NCBI RefSeq assembly: GCF_026711005.1
Contig: NZ_JAPPVJ010000002.1
Coordinates: forward strand, 310,001-374,000
Direction of reading: 5' to 3'
Length of the DNA stretch: 64,000 nucleotides
From: Sphingobacterium sp. UT-1RO-CII-1
GTDB lineage: Bacteria > Bacteroidota > Bacteroidia > Sphingobacteriales > Sphingobacteriaceae
The notes under the pieces were generated by a model, which saw only the letters and a list, made by a program, of their open reading frames with translations, had not been told where the DNA came from and did not search any database. Shown piece after piece: positions 43,482-52,603 of the stretch. A program made the position numbers and the translations under genes. Position 1 is the stretch's first letter. Every line of letters starts with the position of its first letter.

Positions 43482-45572
43482 ATGTATATTTCAAAAGTAT
43501 CGATTGAAGGATTCAGAAATTTTTCCAAAAATGACATTTTGTTTAACGATGGTGTAAACGTTATAATAGGCCATAACAATTCTGGAAAGACAAGTCTAAT
43601 TAAAGCGATAAGCCTTGTTATCAACAGTGAGGCTTCAAGACGTCTTGAACTTGACGATTTTTCTAAAAGTACTACCTTGGAAAATCTGCAACAGCTGCCT
43701 CCTTCAGTTAGTATTTCCTTAACATTTAAAAAGAGCACCGATGAACCGCCAAATAGTGAGGACCTCGTTACTGTTTCCAATTGGTTAACAGTTCTGAATG
43801 CAGACTATGAAGCCGAACTAACCTATAAATTTTTCCTTCCAATTGAAAAACATGAGGAATATTTGGATTCACTGCAAGAATGTGATACCAAAGATAAAGC
43901 CTGGCAGGTGATCAAACAAGATTATCTCCGCTTTTACACCTACAAAATCTATGGTGGAGACCCCTCCCTTTTACAGACAGCAGACTCAGAATCTCTTCAG
44001 AAATTCGATTTTCAGTTTTTGAATGCTATTAGAGATGTTGAAAGGGACATGTTCACCGGAAGAAATACAATGTTAAAGGAAATACTAGATTTCTTTTTGG
44101 ACTATGATATAAAATCCGCCGATGAAGCCGACAAAACGGATGAGATTAAGATTGCTGAAATAAAGGCTGCAAAAAGGACTTTTTCAGAACAGGCAACTCT
44201 ATTAATCAATCAACTTCAAAACAGGATGAGTGCGGGTAAAGATCAGATACTACATTATGCAAGACAGACGGGCGCTACCTTTAATAATGCAATTCCAGAT
44301 TTTGAAGGTGGAATTTCCGAAGTAGAACTGTTTTCGGCATTAAAGCTTATCATCGGATATTCGGGACTGGATATTAAAATTCACGCAACTCACAATGGTC
44401 TGGGGTACAACAACCTGATTTACATGTCACTTTTATTGGCTAAAATGCAAGTGAATTCAGATGGAAAATATCTTGGCAGCAATGCAAAGGTTTTTCCAGT
44501 GCTTGCTATCGAGGAACCAGAAGCGCACCTCCACCCTTCCATGCAATATAAATTTTTGAAATTTTTAAAGGAAAACAGGCTGGAACGTAAAGTACGACAA
44601 ATTTTTGTTACTACCCATTCCACACAGATTACCTCAGCAGTGTCGCTTGATGATATAATCTGCTTACACAACGGAGGTAATACAATCACGGCCGGATATC
44701 CAGGAAAATGTTTTGCCACAGATGCCGCTGGACTGGAATCCAAAGCTTATGTACAGAGATTTCTTGACGCCACAAGATCTGATATGCTCTTCGCACAAAA
44801 AGTAATATTTGTAGAAGGTCTGGCAGAACAGATCCTTCTTCCAACACTTACAAAATATATCGGTACAGATATTGATGATCATCATATCGCAATCGTACCT
44901 GTAGGTGGAAGACATTTTGACAATTTCCTGCATATTTTTGATTCTACAAAGCCGTTTACGATACCTAAGAAAATAGTCTGTTTGAAAGACCGAGATCCTG
45001 AAAGAAAATTGAAAAATGCGCGATCGTATACAAAATGTTATACTTTTGAATCAGGACAGGATAATGTCCTTTATGACTACACAAACCACATTGAAGGAAA
45101 AGTTGTTGACTATTCCGCGCATCCAAATATCCGTTTTTTTGGACAAAATCATAAAAACGGAAAAACATTTGAATATGAGCTCATGCTTTGTAACTTTCAG
45201 ACTGATGTACTTCTAACAAATTCTATTTCAAATCGAGATGAACTTTCAGAGCTTATTGCCTTTTACAATGCGGGCCGTCCAATGGCAGACCTTCTGAATA
45301 GAATTCATCAAAGTACCGCTGCAACAGATTTCCGTACTGCTATTGAAGCATTAGCTGACCCTACGTGGACAGAACAGGAAAAGAATCAGTCAATACTGGC
45401 CCAAAGATACCTCTCTTCTGTTGGCAAAGGTGAAAATGCACTGGAACTTGCAACATTTCTTGAAGAAAACATTCTTCTTCCTATGGTTCCAGCAAACCCA
45501 GGAGATAAAACTAGAAAGACTTTAAATGTACCTGATTATATTCAACAAGCAATTCACTGGATATGCCAATAG
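43482..45572 (+). CDS. gajA: OLD-family ATPase-TOPRIM nuclease, GajA-like
   Basis: A 696-aa protein with an ABC-type ATPase followed by a TOPRIM nuclease, the architecture of GajA of the Gabija anti-phage system. Walker A is GHNNSGKTS (residues 30-38) and Walker B is VLAIEEPEAHLHPS (about 340-352), followed by the H-loop VTTHSTQ. The TOPRIM motifs are VIFVEGLAEQILLP (catalytic Glu, about 445) and LKDRDPERK (Asp pair, about 501-503). It overlaps the UvrD-like helicase by 10 bp, the canonical gajA-gajB order. GajA is somewhat shorter (about 580 aa) in the type system, so this is Gabija-like or a class 2 OLD relative. Confidence 0.88.
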   Translation: MYISKVSIEGFRNFSKNDILFNDGVNVIIGHNNSGKTSLIKAISLVINSEASRRLELDDFSKSTTLENLQQLPPSVSISLTFKKSTDEPPNSEDLVTVSNWLTVLNADYEAELTYKFFLPIEKHEEYLDSLQECDTKDKAWQVIKQDYLRFYTYKIYGGDPSLLQTADSESLQKFDFQFLNAIRDVERDMFTGRNTMLKEILDFFLDYDIKSADEADKTDEIKIAEIKAAKRTFSEQATLLINQLQNRMSAGKDQILHYARQTGATFNNAIPDFEGGISEVELFSALKLIIGYSGLDIKIHATHNGLGYNNLIYMSLLLAKMQVNSDGKYLGSNAKVFPVLAIEEPEAHLHPSMQYKFLKFLKENRLERKVRQIFVTTHSTQITSAVSLDDIICLHNGGNTITAGYPGKCFATDAAGLESKAYVQRFLDATRSDMLFAQKVIFVEGLAEQILLPTLTKYIGTDIDDHHIAIVPVGGRHFDNFLHIFDSTKPFTIPKKIVCLKDRDPERKLKNARSYTKCYTFESGQDNVLYDYTNHIEGKVVDYSAHPNIRFFGQNHKNGKTFEYELMLCNFQTDVLLTNSISNRDELSELIAFYNAGRPMADLLNRIHQSTAATDFRTAIEALADPTWTEQEKNQSILAQRYLSSVGKGENALELATFLEENILLPMVPANPGDKTRKTLNVPDYIQQAIHWICQ

Positions 45573-47320
45573 CAACAATTACCTCAGAAACCATAATAGA
45601 TACTGAAGAGCATTTTAGAATATTTGCAGGCCCCGGTGCAGGAAAAACACATTGGCTTGTAAATCACATGCGACACCTGCTTCAAAACTCTAAGAAACTG
45701 GGTGCAACAAAAAAAATTGCATGTATTACATACACAAATGTGGCTGTAGAAACGATCGTAAAAAGGCTACAGTTCGGTGCAGATAGAATCGAAGTTTCAA
45801 CGATACATGCCTTTCTGTATAGCAATATCATCAAACCTTATATTGGATCCATTGCCGAAGAATTTGGCTTCAATGCTGTAAAAATGGACGGTCATGAGGA
45901 GCACAGAGCCAGCCGGAGCAAAATTACGGAGTGGCTAAATGAACACCCAGGAGCACCTAACCTCAAAAATCCGTATACGCTCAATCAATTAAAAGCCCTT
46001 CCTTACTTTATGACAGGGCTCGCAAACTGGCTTTCAACAGTAGACTATAAATTAAATGGAGATCAAATTGTCCTATCAGTGGATAATAGGAAAGCTTACT
46101 ATTTTATGCCTGACGGTACACGAAGAAATTTTGGAGCAGCCACCTGTCTTAATATATTGTCTACCGATCTTCTGTCCTACAAAAAAATATTCTGGGCAAG
46201 AGGTGTACTTCACCATGAAGACGTGCTGTATTATTCCTATATCCTACTAACGCGTTACCCTTTCATAGTAGAGGTACTGAAAACAAAATATCCCTACTTC
46301 TTCATTGATGAATTTCAAGACACAACTCCGATTCAGGCCAGAATACTAAAGCTTATCGGTGCGAATGGCACCGTTACCGGTATAATCGGTGATGTAGCCC
46401 AGTCCATTTATAGCTTTCAGGGAGCAGAACCCGCACAGTTTACAGATTATCATTTAGAAGGATTAAAGGATTATAGAATTATCGATAATCGAAGAAGCAC
46501 AAATGAAATCGTAGGCATCCTCAACCACATCCGATTGGATATGAGACAAGAACCTCTTAGAAACGTTCCCGGTGAAAGATGTAATCTACTGATTGGAAAC
46601 TATAGACTTGCAAGTGAATTCGCACAGAGAATTTGTGGCGATGATCTTACTATTCTTTCATGGGACAATATTACTGCACGCGAGATCGGATCTCAAATGG
46701 TAGCAGATAGACCCGAACACAATCTTATAGAGGAATTGCTAGCGATTGATAACTCTGATAGGCGTAATGCTATTTTATCCTGCGTCAGAGCCGTAGAGTT
46801 TGCAAGGGAAAAGCGGTTTAAAGATGCTTTGAAAGAGATTTCATATAATTACATTCATATCAGGAACAAAAATGACCGAAAAGCTAAGATCCTGAATGGA
46901 CTCTCGGATCTTTTGTCAAAATATGAGGAATATCACGATCAACCGCTTTTGGACTTCTACAATCATGTGCGCAATGACGTAAGGAATAATTTTCCTGCAA
47001 TCACCAGAGGAAAGGCAAAGGAATTTTATGATCGCTATTCTTTTCAGCAGCTGGCAATCTGCCTAAGGATTGATAATGAAAGATCCCCAAGTAAAACCAT
47101 CCATAAATCCAAAGGAGATGAATTTGACAATGTTCTGGTGGTTCTGAAAAAAGAGGAACATTTTGATTTTTTGCTTCATCAGACCTTAAGAACCGAAGAG
47201 CACAGAATATTCTATGTTGCGGTAAGCCGCGCTAGAGAAAGACTGTTTATATCGGTTCCAACATTGGCAGAAGATAAATTGCAGCAAATTGAGCATCTTT
47301 TTGAGGTAAATAATCTATAA
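45563..47320 (+). CDS. gajB: UvrD/Rep-type SF1 helicase, GajB-like
   Basis: A 585-aa helicase with complete SF1A motifs: Walker A AGPGAGKTH (residues 22-30), motif Ia ACITYTNVAVETI, motif II FFIDEFQDTTPIQ (about 247), motif III GDVAQSIYSFQGA, motif V TIHKSKGDEFDNVLVV and motif VI FYVAVSRARERLFI. It partners the OLD nuclease encoded just upstream (10-bp overlap). In Gabija, GajB senses DNA ends and activates GajA. The length is slightly above B. cereus GajB. The gene is intact. Confidence 0.88.
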   Translation: MPIATITSETIIDTEEHFRIFAGPGAGKTHWLVNHMRHLLQNSKKLGATKKIACITYTNVAVETIVKRLQFGADRIEVSTIHAFLYSNIIKPYIGSIAEEFGFNAVKMDGHEEHRASRSKITEWLNEHPGAPNLKNPYTLNQLKALPYFMTGLANWLSTVDYKLNGDQIVLSVDNRKAYYFMPDGTRRNFGAATCLNILSTDLLSYKKIFWARGVLHHEDVLYYSYILLTRYPFIVEVLKTKYPYFFIDEFQDTTPIQARILKLIGANGTVTGIIGDVAQSIYSFQGAEPAQFTDYHLEGLKDYRIIDNRRSTNEIVGILNHIRLDMRQEPLRNVPGERCNLLIGNYRLASEFAQRICGDDLTILSWDNITAREIGSQMVADRPEHNLIEELLAIDNSDRRNAILSCVRAVEFAREKRFKDALKEISYNYIHIRNKNDRKAKILNGLSDLLSKYEEYHDQPLLDFYNHVRNDVRNNFPAITRGKAKEFYDRYSFQQLAICLRIDNERSPSKTIHKSKGDEFDNVLVVLKKEEHFDFLLHQTLRTEEHRIFYVAVSRARERLFISVPTLAEDKLQQIEHLFEVNNL

Positions 47321-47366
47321 AATGTGCCCTTCAAGCATTTTACAGGCTATTATTTTACAATTTGAC

Positions 47367-47580
47367 ATGTAGAAAACTTAGAGATTCAAACAAAATCCGA
47401 TGGAAATTATCTGAAGATCACCCCTACCAGATTAATATATTAGGATTCAAATTTGGATTAGGACAAGACCTGGATACGTGTGGTGATCACCGTCCAAGGC
47501 GGAGAGTTCCTCAGATAGACACAAAACTGATCTGACGACATTTGACTTCAAATCATGCTTATGAAACTGTGTAATGCTAA
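47367..47580 (+). pseudogene. Decayed second copy of the WapI-like immunity gene
   Basis: The reading NLEIQTKSDGNYLKITPTRLIY-stop-DSNLD-stop-DKTWIRVVITVQGGEF aligns residue by residue with the start of the intact gene at 42191 (DLEFQIKSDGDFVKLNPAGLIYYDSILDWDKNWIRTVITVQGGVF). A Tyr codon and a Trp codon have become TAG, a frameshift follows before ACATTTGACTTC (matching TTFDF), and the last two thirds are missing. The two copies flank the Gabija-like operon. Confidence 0.85.
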
Positions 47581-47661
47581 AGAAGGTGCTCCATGTGCTC
47601 TAAAGATATTAATGGTCTGTGATTAGGTAAAATAATTTATCGAACTAAAAAAAGGATTAAC

Positions 47662-48063
47662 ATGCTGACAGAAAATGACATAACAAACATTCGAGTAGCA
47701 CATCTTGAACTAAATGGATACACGAACATAAACGGCCTAACAACAAACCAACGTGGAATCGACATAACTGCATTAAATAGCCTCGGCAATCACGTTTGTA
47801 TAGAGGTGAAAGGAGAAACGAGTTCAAAAGTTGGTACGAAGCGGCATGGACTCCCGTTTACGGGAAATCAAATCGCATCTCATGTAAGTGGAGCTCTTTT
47901 GCAAACAATTAATACAATGAATAAACCAAAGTATAAAAACTATGAGTTTTGCATGGCTTTTCCCATGAATCATGAAATATTGATCCAAAAAAATTTGCCT
48001 TCACTGAATACGCTAAACATAAAAATCTATTTAGTATCCTTAAAAAAAGTAATAGTATTATAA
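47662..48063 (+). CDS. Putative PD-(D/E)XK nuclease-like protein
   Basis: A 133-aa protein. GIDITALNSLGNHVCIEVKGETSSK gives the D-x(n)-(E)-x-K core of restriction-endonuclease-like folds, preceded by a helix (IRVAHLELNGYTNINGLTTNQRG). The remaining part (GNQIASHVSGALLQTINTMNKPKYKNYEFCMAFPMNHEILIQKN) fits the later strands and helices. It resembles small Mrr/VSR-like or phage defence nucleases. There is no partner methylase nearby. It stands downstream of the decayed immunity copy. The function is inferred from the motif only. Confidence 0.6.
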   Translation: MLTENDITNIRVAHLELNGYTNINGLTTNQRGIDITALNSLGNHVCIEVKGETSSKVGTKRHGLPFTGNQIASHVSGALLQTINTMNKPKYKNYEFCMAFPMNHEILIQKNLPSLNTLNIKIYLVSLKKVIVL

Positions 48064-48230
48064 ATCAAAAAAAATGCGAACGGTAAGGAAGCGTATAGAC
48101 CAGAGCAAATAACACTGTATTTTCGACATATTTTACACTCATTTCAATCAAGCGTGTATTTGCCGAGAGTTGTTTTACAAATATTTTTGGCCATAATAGC
48201 ACTAGCAATTAAGTAATAAGATGCTCTTTA

Positions 48231-48264
48231 AAATATATCCCTTACCTTAATAAGGGATATATTT
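48231..48264. terminator. Terminator between convergent genes at 48063 and 48378
   Basis: A perfect 14-bp stem, AAATATATCCCTTA with TAAGGGATATATTT, has a 6-nt loop. It is A/T-flanked and lies between two convergent transcripts. The rest of the 314-bp gap shows nothing else. Confidence 0.7.
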
Positions 48265-48377
48265 ATGTAAATTCAAAGCCATAGGTTTAGGGCTACTTAC
48301 GAGTACTTATTACTCCTGCCCTGCTTTCCCAAATTACTGTTGGCTACATTATTCCAATCTAAAAATATAGGGCTATT

Positions 48378-49310
48378 TTATGAATTCGCTATTTTAACAA
48401 GCTCTTCTGTACTCAACTCCTCTATTTTCAAAAAATGCTTTGACTCGAAATCGTCAAGAATATTTTTATGATTAGACAATAAATCCCTTGCAATATCCTT
48501 AAATGGTATGTTGTGTTTTTTTAAGTACTCCTCAAAATCTTTTAAATAATTTTTACCGTCTTTTCGCTTTAAATGAGAATACTTTTCGCTGTATGCAAGA
48601 AAGTTAAAAAAACCATAAGATATAAATTGGTCAAGAGTACATATAGCCTTTACTTTTGAAGACACATACCTCTTTGGAATAAAAACAATAGTCTTACCTT
48701 GATATTCTGGAAGTTCGAAACTTTTGGTTTGCCATATTTTTTGAGTAATATCAAAAATTGAAAACCTCTTTTTAGTAGTTAGTGGTATTCCATGTAAATT
48801 AGCCTGCTCTTGTGTAAAGGACACTAAATCTATCAGACAGAGACTTACACAGATATCTGAAATCCTATCATAACTTATATCCTTAATTCCTAATCTAATA
48901 GCATTGAAAGATATTTGATCTGCTTTATAAGATTTTCTGAGAAAAGAAAGAGAGTCGAAAAAAAGAGGCTTCATCACTTTACCTATAGAAAGACCGTACG
49001 AACTATTTGCAGAATATCCTAATCTTGTATCATTTATCTCAGCAATTCCATCTAGCAATTTCAACCCGTCCTTTTGATTTTCCCGTAACGCTTGAGTCAT
49101 CAACGCTAATAAAAAAACTCGTAATTTGTCAGACATAGTTCTTCCTAATTGGCTACTCTTATCATTCATAACCCGATTGTAATCAAAAAACGCAAGGTTA
49201 TCCTTGTTTAAATTAGCATCAAAAAAATCGACACTTGATTGATTAAAACCTTTCTTATCTAAACCAAAATGTGAACATATCGTGTTCACTATATTTTTTT
49301 TTTCTTTCAT
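48378..49310 (-). CDS. Hypothetical 310-aa protein with a DRISD motif
   Basis: This belongs to no family that I can name. The opening reads MKEKKNIVNTICSHFGLDKKGFNQSSVDFFDANLNKDNLAFFDYNRV. A segment KPLFFDSLSFLRKS is followed by the conserved-looking KDISYDRISDICVSLCLIDLVSFTQEQANLHGIPL, then FIPKRYV, and a C-terminal half that is mostly helical and charged. I recall D-R-I-S-D as a marker of hypothetical proteins in defence-type loci, but this is memory rather than a search. It is a single gene with its own transcription unit, 320 bp downstream of P63C. A stand-alone abortive-infection protein is one possibility. Confidence 0.5.
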   Translation of the reverse strand: MKEKKNIVNTICSHFGLDKKGFNQSSVDFFDANLNKDNLAFFDYNRVMNDKSSQLGRTMSDKLRVFLLALMTQALRENQKDGLKLLDGIAEINDTRLGYSANSSYGLSIGKVMKPLFFDSLSFLRKSYKADQISFNAIRLGIKDISYDRISDICVSLCLIDLVSFTQEQANLHGIPLTTKKRFSIFDITQKIWQTKSFELPEYQGKTIVFIPKRYVSSKVKAICTLDQFISYGFFNFLAYSEKYSHLKRKDGKNYLKDFEEYLKKHNIPFKDIARDLLSNHKNILDDFESKHFLKIEELSTEELVKIANS

Positions 49311-49630
49311 ATCGATATTCTAAATTTCACTATTTTCAGCCAGAAATGGTAGACACAGTTGACTAGCTCTAAACACCACCAGTATCCAAAGCTCCCGCTA
49401 AAAAGCGACCATGAAATCAATCAGATAAAAGAAGAATTAGGAATATTTTTGGTACTGGATGAAACAAATCATACCTTTGCACCGTTTTAATAGAAACAAC
49501 ATTTGCTAATCTTCTTTTCAATCCTAGCCGATTGACTTGACGATAAAGTAAACTTATAAGGACTCAGGATGGGTGAGATCTTCCTGAGTTTTTTATTTTG
49601 TCTTTATTTATCGTCTCGTACAATTCTATC
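49311..49630. other. 320-bp region with an orphan plus-strand terminator
   Basis: ACTCAGGA (49562-49569) pairs with TCCTGAGT (49582-49589), followed by TTTTTA, a good plus-strand terminator, yet no plus-strand gene precedes it. The stretch 49400-49560 therefore may be a small RNA or the remnant of a lost gene. Confidence 0.5.
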
Positions 49631-50266
49631 TTAACTCTCCATAGCATTTAAATTATACCTATCCTCAAATAATCTCATCTGAACATTAAGATTATATTTT
49701 TGTCCGTACTTCAATCTGAATTCATACCAAGTAGTACACTCATTCATACACTCAATTGCTTCAAATATAAATTGGTCTAACATCATCTTTCCCTCATCAT
49801 TCAAAAATTGAAAATGTTTATAAGACCGTACAAATGTTTTAGCATAAGGATTTAATGTTTGCAACTTTAATAAGCCTTCTTTTGTAAACCTCATGTAAAT
49901 AATTTCATTTGTATACCTTGCCACAACATATTTACGTATAGTCTTATTCTTAGGTATAGGCCAATTATTTAAGCGATATATTTCATCATAGAAAGACTGT
50001 GGAAATCTCTTTCCGTAGACAGTAGCCTCACTTGTAAAATATGTATCGAGGTTCCTTTTAATCTCTGATAAGTCAATTACTTTACCACCAGTTAGTAATA
50101 TCTTCTCACTTTCGCGATCCAGATACTCATCTTTAATCTTCTCGTCAACAAGAGCTTCTGTTGACTCAATCAAATACTGTAAAAGCCCCTCTTTATCAAG
50201 ATTGATCTCTTGCCTAGACACTTGCTCTTTATGACCTATACGAGTACTCACGATTTTCTTTACCAT
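49631..50266 (-). CDS. P63C domain-containing protein
   Basis: A 211-aa protein whose C-terminal half is a P63C domain: KRFPQSFYDEIYRLNNWPIPKNKTIRKYVVARYTNEIIYMRFTKEGLLKLQTLNPYAKTFVRSYKHFQFLNDEGKMMLDQFIFEAIECMNECTTWYEF. This matches the F-P-x-S-F-Y-x-E-I-Y-R-L, R-Y-T-N-x-I-I-Y and L-x-x-L-x-x-x-N-P signatures of that phage-associated family of unknown activity. The gene starts 2 bp after the XRE-ImmA gene, so the two form an operon and probably act together. Confidence 0.85.
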   Translation of the reverse strand: MVKKIVSTRIGHKEQVSRQEINLDKEGLLQYLIESTEALVDEKIKDEYLDRESEKILLTGGKVIDLSEIKRNLDTYFTSEATVYGKRFPQSFYDEIYRLNNWPIPKNKTIRKYVVARYTNEIIYMRFTKEGLLKLQTLNPYAKTFVRSYKHFQFLNDEGKMMLDQFIFEAIECMNECTTWYEFRLKYGQKYNLNVQMRLFEDRYNLNAMES

Positions 50267-50268
50267 AA

Positions 50269-51471
50269 TTAACTGTATATCTCTTTATTTCTTGCCACGT
50301 ATTGGTTAATAGTATTGATATCACTCCAGCTCGAATTTAACTTCCCTAAACTATCAGGGACACTCGCATTATACCTTTGAGCCCTAGCCCAATTAGCTGG
50401 CTTATTCCCTGCATCGTATGCTTCGAATAAATAAATCATACTTGGATGTACATCATTAAACTTTGCAAACTTTAAAACCTCTGGATGGTTATTTAAGTAC
50501 CTTTTTACCATTGCAGATTTTTCCTTAGAAAAAAGATATTTTCTAGCAAAACTATCTGCTTCTAACTCCTTTTGGACCAGAACAGCATCATTAGAGTCAT
50601 CGATACTTAAATGATACTCACCCTGAGATATTTCTTCCCAGTCAAATAATACATGATAAAGTTCGTGAATCAATGCAAACCACAACGTTGCATAGAAGCC
50701 CTTGTAATCTGTTAGAATAATCGCAGGCTTTCCTCCTACTGCTATAGTTGCTCCTCTAACATGTAAATTTGGGAAAGAAGGCACAAATACTACGCTAATT
50801 CCACTCCTGTACAGTAAGGTTATTACATTTTTTAGTCCTAAAGCTACGTCTGTCGAATACCACCTAATTTTAGGGAAAATTTCGATGAGTTTATTTCTAT
50901 CATAGGGGTAGGGATTATTAAGTTCCCATAGTAACTCCTCAGCTTTTGTTAACCAAGTGCTTTGACTAAAACTATTTTTCTTCTTTATTTTCCCAGCGCT
51001 AAAAGCAGGAACTTTTTCCGAGGGCTTATATGCTAAAATATCCTTTAAACGAAACAACTCGCATAACCGAGCTTCAATTTCATTAAAATCAGCAATATCC
51101 TCAATAAAACCAACCTTTTTCAATGCAGCTAAATCAAAGTTATTCTTAATAAAATCCACCTTTTCTTCATCAACATTTGATGAATACTGATTACTGAACG
51201 TATTCATAAAAAGTTCTAAAACGTCTTTTTGCGATAATTGTAAAAAGGAAGATAATTTATTCAGTGTAGAAAAATCGATACGTTTTAGTGTTCCATTCAA
51301 AATCCCTACTAACCCTCGATGCTGAATACCCATTATCTCAGCAGCTGCAGTTTGATTAATATTGAGTTCTGACAACCTTTTCTCAAAGATATCAGATAAT
51401 GTATTAGAAGATTGATCCCCCGCCTCCGACATTATCTTATCTAACAAATCGTCTACATTAAAATTTTCCAT
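50269..51471 (-). CDS. XRE helix-turn-helix / ImmA-IrrE metallopeptidase
   Basis: A 400-aa protein from MENFNVDDLLDKIMSEAGDQ. An N-terminal XRE domain (SDIFEKRLSELNINQTAAAEIMGIQHRGLVGILNG) is followed by a linker and an ImmA/IrrE zinc peptidase with HELYH at 269-273 and a third ligand in ELEADSFARKYL. ImmA-type peptidases cleave partner repressors to trigger element induction; here sensor and DNA-binding part are fused. An in-frame ATG 16 codons upstream lies inside the promoter and operator region, so the shorter start is preferred. Palindromic GTAC sites and a minus-strand TATATTTG box precede it. It is transcribed together with P63C. Confidence 0.88.
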   Translation of the reverse strand: MENFNVDDLLDKIMSEAGDQSSNTLSDIFEKRLSELNINQTAAAEIMGIQHRGLVGILNGTLKRIDFSTLNKLSSFLQLSQKDVLELFMNTFSNQYSSNVDEEKVDFIKNNFDLAALKKVGFIEDIADFNEIEARLCELFRLKDILAYKPSEKVPAFSAGKIKKKNSFSQSTWLTKAEELLWELNNPYPYDRNKLIEIFPKIRWYSTDVALGLKNVITLLYRSGISVVFVPSFPNLHVRGATIAVGGKPAIILTDYKGFYATLWFALIHELYHVLFDWEEISQGEYHLSIDDSNDAVLVQKELEADSFARKYLFSKEKSAMVKRYLNNHPEVLKFAKFNDVHPSMIYLFEAYDAGNKPANWARAQRYNASVPDSLGKLNSSWSDINTINQYVARNKEIYS

Positions 51472-51482
51472 ATCTTTTATTA

Positions 51483-51555
51483 GTACACTGCAAATATACA
51501 AAAATAAACATATGTACATGTGTTATATTAAAAAAAATGTACTAGTACATTTTTT
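51483..51555 (-). promoter_or_regulatory. Promoter and GTAC palindromic operators of the XRE-ImmA gene
   Basis: The minus-strand -7 box TATATTTG lies at 51491-51498. GTAC-centred sites flank it: TAGTACAC at 51481-51488, ATATGTACATGTG at 51510-51522, and a perfect 24-bp palindrome at 51532-51555 with core AATGTACTAGTACATT. They are inferred to bind the XRE domain of the gene they precede, for autorepression. Confidence 0.6.
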
Positions 51556-51746
51556 GAGCAAACAACAACAGCTCATGCAATATGACAAAATGCTAATTTT
51601 CCTTTACTGGTAGATATAACGGGGAATCAAATGATGGGCTATTCAAAAGTCAACAAAAAATACAGCCAAGATAAAACAAGATTATCAAGCACTTAAAGTT
51701 GCAACAAATACAATATTTAACTAAATTTAAGCATAAACTCTAAATT

Positions 51747-52601
51747 ATGAAAATTGACTTCAGGTATTTATTCCTGCAAAAAAAAGCTCCTTCTATAGAA
51801 GAGATAGAAACTTTTCTGGAGGATAAGGCAACTAAAAGAATTCATTTTGCGACTACACACAGCAATGCATTGAAACCGCCAAAAGACACCTATCACGGGA
51901 CTATACAAATCCCATTTACACAAACAATAGAGCAGATTATCGTTCATAAAATTGGAGATGAAGTGAACAAATATTTTTTCGACTCCCAAAAAGGTGGTTA
52001 TTGGAGAGGTTTTAAATCGAAAAATGAATATGAAAAATGTGAGTCGTTCATCAAAGAATATAATCATATTGTTTTTCTAAGGGACACATTAGACCTATCC
52101 CTAGCGTTATCCATGAATATGCTTGATGATGATAGCCGCACCGAAATAGGTGAATTGGAATACCAGGCTAAGTATAAAAATAATGAGGCCAGTGAAAGGG
52201 AAATAGTCGATTTGGTGAAAGATTGGTTAAATAAATTGCCGTACTATGATGTCGCTGATACTATATGCGCCATGCCATGTACTAACCCTACAAACCCCGG
52301 ACTACCACGACGCATAGTAGATAAAATCGAGAAGTACGAAAATATATCAGCCGCAATCCAATGGAATAATAAAAACAAAAGTTTAAAAGAACTAGGTTCG
52401 ATAGAAGAAAAACTAACTGCTCTAAAAGAATTTGAGCTCACGATAACTTCTGATTTAAAGGGAAAAAACGTAATTTTACTGGACGATCTCTATATGTCTG
52501 GTATTAGCATGCAATTCGTAGCTTTAAAATTGAAAGAAGCTGGCGCAGATCGTGTTTTTGGTATAAGTATTGTAAAGTCTAGAAATAATACAGCGCTTTA
52601 A
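51747..52601 (+). CDS. ComF-like phosphoribosyltransferase-domain protein
   Basis: A 284-aa protein. The C-terminal part has the PRPP-binding motif VILLDDLYMSGISM (about 243-256), followed by LKEAGADRVFGISIVKSR, closely like ComFC-type phosphoribosyltransferases. A preceding helix NKSLKELGSIEEKLTALKEFE fits the ComF family pattern. The N-terminal 150 residues (FLQKKAPSIEEIETFLEDKATKRIHFATTHSNALKPPKDTYHGT) are unlike ComF zinc fingers and unrecognised. It is followed by a DprA-like gene after 2 bp. Both families act in competence elsewhere, but this is an isolated pair in a defence island. Confidence 0.75.
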   Translation: MKIDFRYLFLQKKAPSIEEIETFLEDKATKRIHFATTHSNALKPPKDTYHGTIQIPFTQTIEQIIVHKIGDEVNKYFFDSQKGGYWRGFKSKNEYEKCESFIKEYNHIVFLRDTLDLSLALSMNMLDDDSRTEIGELEYQAKYKNNEASEREIVDLVKDWLNKLPYYDVADTICAMPCTNPTNPGLPRRIVDKIEKYENISAAIQWNNKNKSLKELGSIEEKLTALKEFELTITSDLKGKNVILLDDLYMSGISMQFVALKLKEAGADRVFGISIVKSRNNTAL

Positions 52602-52603
52602 TT

